A stretch of 64,000 nucleotides of DNA from Duganella lactea (GTDB lineage Bacteria; Pseudomonadota; Gammaproteobacteria; Burkholderiales; Burkholderiaceae_D). A program made the translations under genes and the position numbers. Below are positions 16,588 through 26,074 of this stretch, in pieces. The notes under the pieces are model-generated. The model saw nothing but the letters and a program-made list of their open reading frames with translations, was not told the DNA's origin and searched no databases. Numbering within the stretch: position 1 is the first letter of the stretch; each line of letters begins with the position of its first letter. The stretch is taken from positions 1 to 64,000 of the forward strand of contig NZ_WWCP01000024.1 of the NCBI RefSeq assembly GCF_009857505.1. The letters run 5' to 3'.

Positions 16588-17957
16588 CGCTGGATGCTGG
16601 TGCCAGCCGGCGTGTCCCGCACGGCATAGCCGGCGTCTTCGATGGCGCGGCGCAGCGTGTCGGCATCAGCCCAGCGCTTTGCCTGCCGGGCCAGGTCACG
16701 GGCGGCGACCAGCGCTTGCACCTCGTCCGGAACCACGCATGCGGCTGGCGCCCACGCGGCCAATCCCAATCCCAGCACTTGATCCAGCCAGGTTAGCGTG
16801 GCTTTTTGGGCGGCGGCCGGCACCTCGTTGGATTTCAGCAGTTCCCACATCAGGGCCAGCGCGCGGGGCGTGTTGAGGTCCTGGTTCAGCTCGGCCTGCA
16901 GGGCTTGTTGGTAACCGGCGTCCGGCTGGCCGCCGCCTGGCAGGCGGTGGTAGGCCAGGCGTAGACGGATGAGCGCGGTCTGGGCGGCGTCCAGCGCGGC
17001 CCATGAAAACGTCAACGGCGAGCGATAGTGGGCGGAGAGCACCAGGTAGCGGTAGGCCAGCGGATCGACGCCGCGCTCGGCCAGTGTGGCCAGGCGCAGG
17101 AAGTCACCGTCGGATTTCGACATCTTGGCGCTGCCGTCCACATTCAGAAACGCGCCATGCAGCCAGTACTGCGCTGGCGGATGGGCGTGGCAAGCTTCGT
17201 GCTGGGCGATTTCGTTGGTGTGGTGAACCGGGATGTGGTCCTCGCCGCCAACGTGGATATCGAACAACACGCCGAGATACTTGCTCGACATGGCCGAGCA
17301 TTCGATATGCCAACCAGGAAAGCCACGTCCCCACGGGCTATCCCACTCCATCTGCCGCTGCTCGTCACCGCTGAATTTCCACAGTGCGAAGTCGGTCGCC
17401 GATCGCTTGTCACGCAGTTCAACCCGGTGGCCGGAGCGCAGTCCGCCGATCTCCAGCCGCGCCAGATGGCCATAGCGCGCCAGCTGGTGCGTGTCGAAAT
17501 AGATGCCGTCGGCGGTGCGGTAGGTATAGCCGTTGCGCTCGATGCCGGCGATGAAGTCGATCTGCTCCTGGATGTGCTCGGTCGCCCGCGCCCATACCGC
17601 CGGCGCGAGAATGTGCAGGTCGGCGATGTCCTGCTGGAAGGCGCGGGTGTAGAAAGCGGCGATCTCCCACGCCGACTGACGCGCGCGGCGACTACCCTTC
17701 TCCATCTTGTCCTCGCCGGTGTCGGCGTCCGAGGTCAGGTGGCCGACGTCAGTCACGCAGATCACGTGATTCACCGCGTAACCATTCAGCGCCAGCACGC
17801 GGCGCAGCACGTCGCCGAACAGATAGGTGCGCAGGTTGCCGATGTGGGCGTAGTCGTAGACCGTCGGGCCACAGGCGTACAAGCCGGCCGCGCCGGCTTG
17901 CAAGGGGACGAAGGGACGTAATCGCCGCTCGTAGGTGTCGTACAGCATCAACTCCAT
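16557..17957 (-). CDS. cysS: Cysteinyl-tRNA synthetase, divergent type
   Basis: A class I synthetase of 466 residues starting at ATG 17957, which has GGAG six bases upstream. The further 35 codons of open frame overlap the leader hairpin and are not coding. Zinc-binding Cys29 precedes HIGN at 38-41; WHIECSAM supplies the second cysteine, and VHHTNE the histidine zinc ligand; KMSKS is present (AKMSKSDGDF). The zinc-site segment reads GGEDHIPVHHTNEIAQ instead of the usual bacterial GGxDLxFPHHENExAQ, a feature I associate with a separate CysRS lineage. It is not beside the usual Burkholderiales cysS neighbours, so it may be a second or horizontally acquired copy. Function as CysRS is likely; the paralogue status is inference. 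Confidence 0.9.
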   Translation of the reverse strand: MELMLYDTYERRLRPFVPLQAGAAGLYACGPTVYDYAHIGNLRTYLFGDVLRRVLALNGYAVNHVICVTDVGHLTSDADTGEDKMEKGSRRARQSAWEIAAFYTRAFQQDIADLHILAPAVWARATEHIQEQIDFIAGIERNGYTYRTADGIYFDTHQLARYGHLARLEIGGLRSGHRVELRDKRSATDFALWKFSGDEQRQMEWDSPWGRGFPGWHIECSAMSSKYLGVLFDIHVGGEDHIPVHHTNEIAQHEACHAHPPAQYWLHGAFLNVDGSAKMSKSDGDFLRLATLAERGVDPLAYRYLVLSAHYRSPLTFSWAALDAAQTALIRLRLAYHRLPGGGQPDAGYQQALQAELNQDLNTPRALALMWELLKSNEVPAAAQKATLTWLDQVLGLGLAAWAPAACVVPDEVQALVAARDLARQAKRWADADTLRRAIEDAGYAVRDTPAGTSIQRQATSMISNE

Positions 17958-17968
17958 AAAGGCTCCAG

Positions 17969-18008
17969 AAAAGACAAAGGCCACAGGAGCGCAAACTCTC
18001 TGTGGCCT
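17969..18008 (-). terminator. Terminator-like hairpin in the cysS leader (candidate attenuator)
   Basis: On the minus strand the arms AGGCCACAG (18008-18000) and CTGTGGCCT (17986-17978) form a perfect 9-bp stem with a 13-base loop, followed by TTGTCTTTT. The structure ends about 12 bases before the cysS start codon, overlapping its ribosome-binding region, and lies downstream of coq7. It could end read-through transcripts or act as an attenuator of cysS. Confidence 0.65.
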
Positions 18009-18045
18009 ATAGAAAACTGTCGATGTAAAGGGGATCAGCAGGCTT

Positions 18046-18093
18046 CTATGGCCTGCGCGCACACGCTCCGATGTCGGCTGGTTGCTTGATCAT
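18046..18093 (-). CDS. Possible 15-residue leader peptide upstream of cysS
   Basis: A short ORF in the cysS leader would encode MIKQPADIGACARRP, with one cysteine codon (TGT) at position 11. Its last nine bases (AGGCCATAG, 18054-18046, including the stop) can pair with the 3' arm of the downstream terminator hairpin, competing with the 5' arm. The ribosome-binding site is weak (AGAAG about three bases upstream). There is one Cys codon rather than a run, so a classic attenuator is unproven. Confidence 0.3.
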   Translation of the reverse strand: MIKQPADIGACARRP

Positions 18094-18108
18094 GCTTCTA
18101 TAGTAGCA

Positions 18109-18750
18109 TTAAACGTAATAGGCGGTGCTGGTCATCACCTTGCCCATGACCGACATGGCCGCCTGCACCGGCGCCGGCACGGCGGCGGCGCCGAGGCGCT
18201 GGGCGGCGGCGCCGTGTTCGATTTCATCGATGCGCATCTGGTCGACGATGGCGCGCGATTTGGCGTCCTGCGGCGGCAATTTATCCAGATGGCTTTGCAG
18301 ATGCGCCTCGACCTGACGCTCGGTTTCCACCACGAAGCCCAGGCTGCGGGCGTCGCCCAGCACGGCGGCCACCGTGCCCAGCGCGTAGGCGCCGGCGTAG
18401 AACAGCGGATTGAGCACACTGATGTGCGAACCCAGTTCGTCCAGCCGCTGCGCGGTCCACGCCAGATGGTCCTCTTCCTCGCGGCTGGAATGCTCGAACT
18501 GCGTGCGGATGGCCGGCGTGCGGGCAAAGCGCGCCTGCGCGTTGTACAGCGCCTGCGCGCACACCTCGCCCACATGGTTGACCCGCATCAGGCCGGCCGC
18601 ATGGCGGCGCTCGGCCTCGCTCAGCGCCGCATCGGCCGCGTGCTGCCCCGGATTCGGTCGCGATGCCGAGGCCACGCCGCTAATGACGCGCAGCGCCTTG
18701 TCGGCGTCGGCAATGAATCGGTCCAGCGGAGTAGGGTGATAATCGGCCAT
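18109..18750 (-). CDS. coq7: Demethoxyubiquinone hydroxylase Coq7
   Basis: Coq7 is the di-iron monooxygenase performing the penultimate hydroxylation of ubiquinone synthesis at the inner membrane. The product (213 residues from ATG 18750; a TTG two codons earlier is possible) has the carboxylate-bridged di-iron ligands in MRVNHVGEVCAQALY, SREEEDHLAW, ETERQVEAHL and IDEIEHG. Two conserved Glu-x-x-His motifs are visible. It lies between an unrecognised gene upstream (33-bp gap) and cysS downstream, with a leader of about 150 bases before cysS. Confidence 0.95.
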   Translation of the reverse strand: MADYHPTPLDRFIADADKALRVISGVASASRPNPGQHAADAALSEAERRHAAGLMRVNHVGEVCAQALYNAQARFARTPAIRTQFEHSSREEEDHLAWTAQRLDELGSHISVLNPLFYAGAYALGTVAAVLGDARSLGFVVETERQVEAHLQSHLDKLPPQDAKSRAIVDQMRIDEIEHGAAAQRLGAAAVPAPVQAAMSVMGKVMTSTAYYV

Positions 18751-18783
18751 GGGCAAACTCGTGTATTCAGATGAAAAAGCCCA

Positions 18784-19242
18784 TTATAAGCGTCCGCCCG
18801 TTTCTTTGAATTTAGCGTCCGCCTCCTCGCGCAACTGCCGCTGACGCTCGATGTAATCGGCCACAGGCCCGCGCACGTCGATCTTGGAAATGTCCTTGGC
18901 CACGCCCAGGTTCAGCCCCAGCAGGAAAGGAATATTTTCCAACGGCACCTCGGTGCAGCACTCGCCAAACGCCTTCAGAAAGCGTTTGGACTCGACCACC
19001 TGCACCACCTTGCCGCCGCTCATGTATTGCAAAATGCTGGTGATGCTGTGGCCCTTGCCGATGACCTGGTAGATGAAGCGGTTGAACTCGCGGTCCAGTT
19101 GCTTGAAGTCGAGCGCTTCCTTGGTCATCAAACTGGACAGGTAATACAGCCCCAGCGCCACGCGGAAGAAACCGGTGGACTCGTCGCGGTCGGCGCCGTA
19201 CCGCATCACCGCCAGTATTTTTTCCTTGAGTTGTGGATTCAT
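18784..19242 (-). CDS. Conserved protein of unknown function, 152 residues
   Basis: I do not recognise this family. The product is soluble, with no signal peptide or membrane segment. It begins NPQLKEKILAVMRYGADRDE, has a hydrophobic stretch FFRVALGLYYLSSLM, a central FNRFIYQVIGKGHSITSILQ, an ECC pair (GECCTEVPLENIPF) and a charged, probably helical C terminus (DYIERQRQLREEADAKFKE). It is transcribed toward coq7, 33 bp away, and divergently from the ABC transporter at 19354. Codon use looks like its neighbours, so it is a real gene; no role can be given. Confidence 0.8.
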   Translation of the reverse strand: MNPQLKEKILAVMRYGADRDESTGFFRVALGLYYLSSLMTKEALDFKQLDREFNRFIYQVIGKGHSITSILQYMSGGKVVQVVESKRFLKAFGECCTEVPLENIPFLLGLNLGVAKDISKIDVRGPVADYIERQRQLREEADAKFKETGGRL

Positions 19243-19353
19243 TTTTGTCGATACTCCCGAATACCACTATAGCAAGAGTTTTCCATGGACAGCCGCTTGC
19301 ATGACAGAATTTTTACATGCTACTCTTGAAACTTTCCACTTTGGGCAGCAACG

Positions 19354-20133
<780 letters not shown>

Positions 20134-20136
20134 GCC

Positions 20137-21333
20137 ATGTGGACCATCTATCTGAAAGAACTGCTGGAACTGGTGCGCGACCGCCGCACCTTCTTCTTCA
20201 CCGTGTTCGTGCCGGTGTTCGCCATGCCCCTGATCTTCGCCGGCTTCGGCTTCCTCACGTCGAGCATGTTCAAGCAGGCCAGCACGGCCGGCATGGCCTA
20301 CGCCGTGTTCGGCAAGGAACACGCGCCGCAGCTGGCCGAACGGCTGGCGCAGGAAAAGGGCTTCAATGAAATCGTGCTGGCCAGCCCGGACGAGATCAAG
20401 GCCGCCATCGCCGCCGACCGCATCAAGTTCGCGCTGGTTATTCCCGACGGCATGACGGCACGGCTGGCGCAGCAACAGCAGGGCGTGATCCAGCTGCACT
20501 ACAACAGCGCCGCCACCATCGACCTGACGCGCAAGCGCGTGGCCACCATCCTTGACGAGCACAATCGCGGCGTGCGCGAACAGGCGCTGTCCGCGCTCAA
20601 TCTCAGCAAGGAACAACTGGCGTTCGCGCTGGACCCGATCAAGCTGGAAGACCACTCCACCGCCAACCAGCGCGAGCAGATGGGCGCCGTCATCGGCGGC
20701 ATGCTGCCCTACATCCTGCTAATGGTGTGCCTGATGGCGGCGATGTACCCGGCGATCGACACCGGCGCCGGCGAGAAGGAACGCGGCACGCTGGAAACCC
20801 TGCTGCTGGCGCCGGTCTCGCGCAGCGCCATCGTGCTGGCCAAGTTCCTGATGCTGTTCACCGTCGGCCTGACGTCGGCGCTGCTGATGATCGTCAGCGT
20901 CGGCGGGCTGCTGTATTTCTTCGGCCACATGATCGGCGGCAGCCTGGTGCAGATGGCGCGCGCCATCGGCCCGCTGGATCTGGCGATGGTGGCGCTGATG
21001 CTGGTGCCGACCTCAGCCATCTTTGCCGCGATCCTGCTGTCGATTTCGGTCTACGCCAAGAGCTACAAGGAGGCGGCCGGGCTGATCTCGCCGCTGATCA
21101 TCGTCACCATCCTGCCGTCGCTGGTGGCGCTGCTGCCGGGCGTGGAACTGAACTGGCGCTGGGCGATGGTGCCGCTGACCAATGTCGCACTGGCGATGAA
21201 GGAACTGGTCAAGGGAACCATGGATTACAGCATGTTTTCCGTGATTCTGCTGTCCTCCACCCTCACCGCCGGCCTGCTGCTGGCCATCTGCCGCTGGTGG
21301 TTCAACCGGGAACAGGTCTTGTTTCGAAATTGA
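20137..21333 (+). CDS. ABC-2 type transporter permease (NatB-like)
   Basis: The membrane subunit pairing with the ATPase just upstream; a GGGAG ribosome site lies inside the 3' end of that gene. Of 398 residues, the first membrane helix is at about 22-44 (FFTVFVPVFAMPLIFAGFGFL), then a large extracytoplasmic loop of about 140 residues (AYAVFGKEHAPQLAERLAQE onward), then five helices from about 190 to the end, including AVIGGMLPYILLMVCLMAAM and the KERGTLETLLLAPVSRS coupling segment. This single-helix, big loop, five-helix layout is typical of NatB/YhaP permeases. Confidence 0.92.
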   Translation: MWTIYLKELLELVRDRRTFFFTVFVPVFAMPLIFAGFGFLTSSMFKQASTAGMAYAVFGKEHAPQLAERLAQEKGFNEIVLASPDEIKAAIAADRIKFALVIPDGMTARLAQQQQGVIQLHYNSAATIDLTRKRVATILDEHNRGVREQALSALNLSKEQLAFALDPIKLEDHSTANQREQMGAVIGGMLPYILLMVCLMAAMYPAIDTGAGEKERGTLETLLLAPVSRSAIVLAKFLMLFTVGLTSALLMIVSVGGLLYFFGHMIGGSLVQMARAIGPLDLAMVALMLVPTSAIFAAILLSISVYAKSYKEAAGLISPLIIVTILPSLVALLPGVELNWRWAMVPLTNVALAMKELVKGTMDYSMFSVILLSSTLTAGLLLAICRWWFNREQVLFRN

Positions 21334-21500
21334 GCAAGTTGTCTATTCAACCAGCCCCAAGCGGACACCGGCTGTTCCGCTAATTCTGCACCCTGGCGCG
21401 TCAGGGCGCCGCCCATCGCAATGGCGCCCCCACTGTGGATCAAATTCAATACAATGCCATCATGTGAAAAGTAGTTTGTCGCGCAGAATCAGGAGTTAGC

Positions 21501-22394
<894 letters not shown>

Positions 22395-22403
22395 GGCCGT
22401 ATC

Positions 22404-25400
22404 ATGTTCGCCATCGCCCTCTTTGAAGCGCGCCAGCGCCTCAAGCTGCTTTCGACCTGGGTCTACTTCCTGGGCTTCCTGGCGCTCTCGATGCTGTGGA
22501 TGGCCGCCGCCGGCGGCGTCTTCAAAGGCGCCGCGATCACCTTCGGCAGCCAGCTGATCGATTCGCCGCGCTCGCTGATGTTCACCACCAGCTTCCTCGG
22601 CTCGCTGGGCGTGATCGTCATCGCCGCCATGATGGGGCGCTCGGTGCAGCAGGATTTCGAGTACGACATGCAGCACTTTTTCTTCAGTGCGCCGATCCGC
22701 AAGCACCAGTACATCTTCGGCCGCTTCCTCGGCGCCTACCTGACGCTGGCGGTGATCTTCACCAGCATCCTGCTGGGCGCGTGGCTCGGCGCTTTCATTC
22801 CCGGCATCGATGCCGAGCGGCTGGCGCACGCCGGCTCGCTGGCCTACCTGGTCCCCTACCTGATCGTCATCCTGCCGAACATCTTCATCTTTGGCGCCGT
22901 GTTCTTCATCCTGGCGGCGCTGACGCGGCGCATGCTGCCGGTCTACATCAGCAGCGTGGTGATGCTGGTCGGCTACATGGTGGCGCCCAGCCTGGCGCGC
23001 GATCTCGACTACAAAACCTTCGCCGCGCTGATCGATCCGTTCGGCACCACCGCCGTCATCCGCGTCACCGAATACTGGCCCATCATCGAGCGCAACACCC
23101 GCATGTTCTACCCGGAAGGCGTGTACCTGCTGAACCGCGTGATCTGGGCCTCGGCGGCGCTGGTCGGGCTGCTGGTCGGCTACTGGCGCTTCCACTTCAT
23201 CGCCACCAGCGACAGCGGCCACAGCCGCCGCGCCAGCAGCGGCGAGGGCGAACCGCCGCCGCAACTGTCGCACACCTCGTCCAACACGCAGGAGACGCCG
23301 GACTTCCAGGCGCGCAGCCTGGGCTGGCTGCTGATCAAGATGAGCTGGCTCAACCTGCGCGAGACCACCAAGAACATCTACTTCCTGGTGATCGTGCTGG
23401 CCGGCGTGCTGATGATGTTCGCCGCGTCGCTGGACCTGGGCGCGCTGTACGGCACCAACACCTACCCGGTCACCTACCAGGTGCTGGACGTGGTCAGCGA
23501 GACGTTCGCGCTATTCATGATGGTGATCACCACCTTCTACGCCGGCGAGCTGATCTGGCGCGAGCGCGAGGCGCGCATGGGCCAGATCCTCGACGCGCTG
23601 CCGATCCCGAGCTGGCTGCCGCTGCTGTCCAAACTGTTCGCGCTGATCGGCCTGCAGGCGCTGCTGATGCTGGTGGTGATGCTGACCGGCATGGCGGTGC
23701 AGATCTTCCAGGGCTACTTCCTGCTCGAACCGGGGCTGTATCTGTACCACCTGTTCCTGCTGCAAATGCCGGGCTACGCGCTGACGGCGGTGCTGGCGAT
23801 CGCGCTGCAAGTGGTGATCAACCAGCGCTACCTGGCCTATTTCGCGATGATCGTCTACCACCTGATCAGCGTAATGGCCGGCACGGTCAGGTTGGACAAT
23901 CCGATGCTGGTGTACGGCAACATCCCCGGCATCGTCTACTCGGCGATGAACGGCTACGGCCACTTCCTGGCGCGCCAGCGCTGGTACGAGGCCTACTGGG
24001 GCGGCGCGGCGCTGCTGCTGATCGTGCTGTCGCTGCTGTTCTGGGCGCGCGGCACCAACGACGGCTGGCGCCAGCGGCTGCAACTGGCGCGCCACGCGCT
24101 GACGCCGCCGGTGCTGAGCGCCATCGCGGCCGGCCTGCTGCTGTTCGTCGGCGCCGGCGGCGTGCTGCTCTACAACCAGCAAGTGGCCCACAGCTACCAA
24201 TCGAATTATCAGAAGGAAGCCGAAAAAGCCGACTACGAGCGCCAGTACAAGCAATACGCCGCCGTGCCGCAGCCGCGCATCACCGACGTCAAAATGAACG
24301 TCGAGATCTGGCCGGCGCAGCGCACGCTGCTGGTCAAGGGCCGCTACCTGCTGCGGAACAAGGGCACACGGCCGGTCAGCGACATCCTCGTCACACAGGA
24401 CAACATGGTGTCGCAGTACAGCGTGCGCTTCGACCAGCCGGTGCGGGACGGCCTCAAGGACAGCGTACTGGGCTTCTACAGCTACAAGCTGAGCAAGCCG
24501 CTGGCGCCGGGCGCGCAACTAAGCATGGAGTTTGAACTGCGCTACGCACCACAAGGCATCCTCGGCCTCGGCCGCGACACCCCGGTGCTCGCCAACGGCA
24601 CCTTCTTCAACAACGGCATCATGCCGCACATCGGCTACCAGACCGACTGGGAACTGAGCGACGCGCGCGACCGCCGGAAGCACCAGCTGGCGGCGCGCGA
24701 GCGCATGCTGCCGCGCGACGATCCGGCCGGCCTGGCCAACAACGGCGTCGGCAACGACGCCGACTGGATCAGCTTTGACGCCACCGTCGGCACCAGCGGC
24801 GACCAGACCGCGATCGCGCCGGGCATGCTGGTCAAGGACTGGAGCAGCAAGGGCCGCCGCTACTTCCACTACAAGATGGAACAGCCGATGCTGAACATGT
24901 ACGCCTTCCAGTCGGCGCGCTATCTGGTCAAGCGCGACTGGTGGCAGGACGTCGGCATCGAGCTGTACTACCATCCGGGCCACGAATACAATCTGGAGCG
25001 GATGGACAAAGGCATCAAGGAAGCGCTGGACTACTACAGCCGCAACTTCGGGCCGTACCAGCACAAGCTGGTGCGCATCGTTGAATTCCCGCGCTACCAG
25101 CAGTTCGCGCAATCGTACCCGAACACCATCCCGTACTCGGAGTCGGTGGGCTTCATCGCCAAGGTCAACGACAAGAACCCGAAAGACATCGACTACCCGT
25201 TCTACATCACCGCGCACGAAGTGGCGCACCAATGGTGGGGACATCAGCTGGTGGGCGGCAACACGCGCGGCGGCACGGTGCTAAGCGAAACGCTGGCCGA
25301 ATACTCGGCGCTGATGGTTATGAAGAAAAACTTCGGCGCCGGCAAAATGCGCCGCTTCCTGCACTACGACCTGGACCAGTATCTGCTCGGCCGCGCGCTG

Positions 25401-25988
25401 GAGCGCAAGAAAGAGCTGCCGCTGGCCGACAATGAAAACCAGAACTACATCCAGTACCGCAAGGGCAGCCTGGCGATGTACCAGTTGCAGGACATGCTGG
25501 GCGAAGACAAGGTCAACGCGGCGCTGAAAGACATGCTGGCACAATACGGTCGCCAGTCCGGTCCCTATCCGAGCGTCAACGTGCTGGTGGACGCGCTGCG
25601 CAAGGTGACGCCGGCCGACCAGGCCTACCTGATCGACGACCTGTTCAACCACATCGTCCTGTACGAAAACCACGCCACGACGGCGACCGCGCGCAGGCTC
25701 AGCGATGGCAGGTACGAAGTCAGCTTCACGGTCAGCGCCGCCAAAGTACGGGCCGGCGAGCAAGGCGAGGAGAAAGACGTGCCGCTGCGCGACTGGATCG
25801 ACATCGGCGTCGACGACAAAGACGGCAACAGCCTGCTACGCGAGCGCAAGCTGATCGCGCAAAAAGACAACCGCTACACGGTGATCGTCAACGGCCGCCC
25901 GGCCAAAGCCGGCATCGACCCGGACAACAAGCTGATCGACCGCAAGCCCGACGACAACATGGTCAACGTCGAACTGCAACCCCAATAA
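22404..25988 (+). CDS. ABC permease fused to M1-family metallopeptidase
   Basis: A 1,194-residue fusion. Residues about 1-600 are membrane: a first ABC-2 half with about six helices (FFSAPIRKHQYIFGRFLGAY loop, LTLAVIFTSILLGAWLGAF), a linker at 265-300, a second half (WREREARMGQILDALP coupling loop, LLMLVVMLTGMAVQIF), and a last helix near 570-600. Residues about 620-1194 form an extracytoplasmic peptidase with HEVAHQWW at 938-945 (zinc His938, His942, catalytic Glu939), the third zinc ligand in LSETLAEYS (Glu962), and a tyrosine in YRKGSLAMYQL. The GAMEN exopeptidase motif is replaced by YSESVGFIA. This is a recognised but poorly characterised architecture. A large palindrome follows the stop. 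Confidence 0.93.
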   Translation: MFAIALFEARQRLKLLSTWVYFLGFLALSMLWMAAAGGVFKGAAITFGSQLIDSPRSLMFTTSFLGSLGVIVIAAMMGRSVQQDFEYDMQHFFFSAPIRKHQYIFGRFLGAYLTLAVIFTSILLGAWLGAFIPGIDAERLAHAGSLAYLVPYLIVILPNIFIFGAVFFILAALTRRMLPVYISSVVMLVGYMVAPSLARDLDYKTFAALIDPFGTTAVIRVTEYWPIIERNTRMFYPEGVYLLNRVIWASAALVGLLVGYWRFHFIATSDSGHSRRASSGEGEPPPQLSHTSSNTQETPDFQARSLGWLLIKMSWLNLRETTKNIYFLVIVLAGVLMMFAASLDLGALYGTNTYPVTYQVLDVVSETFALFMMVITTFYAGELIWREREARMGQILDALPIPSWLPLLSKLFALIGLQALLMLVVMLTGMAVQIFQGYFLLEPGLYLYHLFLLQMPGYALTAVLAIALQVVINQRYLAYFAMIVYHLISVMAGTVRLDNPMLVYGNIPGIVYSAMNGYGHFLARQRWYEAYWGGAALLLIVLSLLFWARGTNDGWRQRLQLARHALTPPVLSAIAAGLLLFVGAGGVLLYNQQVAHSYQSNYQKEAEKADYERQYKQYAAVPQPRITDVKMNVEIWPAQRTLLVKGRYLLRNKGTRPVSDILVTQDNMVSQYSVRFDQPVRDGLKDSVLGFYSYKLSKPLAPGAQLSMEFELRYAPQGILGLGRDTPVLANGTFFNNGIMPHIGYQTDWELSDARDRRKHQLAARERMLPRDDPAGLANNGVGNDADWISFDATVGTSGDQTAIAPGMLVKDWSSKGRRYFHYKMEQPMLNMYAFQSARYLVKRDWWQDVGIELYYHPGHEYNLERMDKGIKEALDYYSRNFGPYQHKLVRIVEFPRYQQFAQSYPNTIPYSESVGFIAKVNDKNPKDIDYPFYITAHEVAHQWWGHQLVGGNTRGGTVLSETLAEYSALMVMKKNFGAGKMRRFLHYDLDQYLLGRALERKKELPLADNENQNYIQYRKGSLAMYQLQDMLGEDKVNAALKDMLAQYGRQSGPYPSVNVLVDALRKVTPADQAYLIDDLFNHIVLYENHATTATARRLSDGRYEVSFTVSAAKVRAGEQGEEKDVPLRDWIDIGVDDKDGNSLLRERKLIAQKDNRYTVIVNGRPAKAGIDPDNKLIDRKPDDNMVNVELQPQ

Positions 25989-25991
25989 AAA

Positions 25992-26070
25992 CGGTGTCAG
26001 GTCTGACAAAAGCACACGGGCTCAACTGCTACGCAGTTGAGCCCGTGTGCTTTTGTCAGACCTGACACCG
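25992..26070. repeat. Long perfect inverted repeat, 38-bp arms, 3-base loop
   Basis: The arms at 25992-26029 and 26033-26070 are exact reverse complements, separated only by TAC. Each arm opens with cggtgtcaggtctgaca, itself an inner palindrome (tgtcag-gt-ctgaca), so the DNA could extrude a branched cruciform and the RNA would form an exceptionally stable hairpin. It fills almost the whole gap between the convergent stops of the permease-peptidase and topB, and must be transcribed from both sides. It may serve as a bidirectional terminator or be a mobile REP/BIME-type element. Confidence 0.95.
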
Positions 26071-26074
26071 GGTT

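Noticed and set aside
17958..18108. T-box riboswitch in the cysS leader
   Set aside because: There is no T-box consensus and the class is rare in proteobacteria; a leader-peptide mechanism fits better, though unproven.
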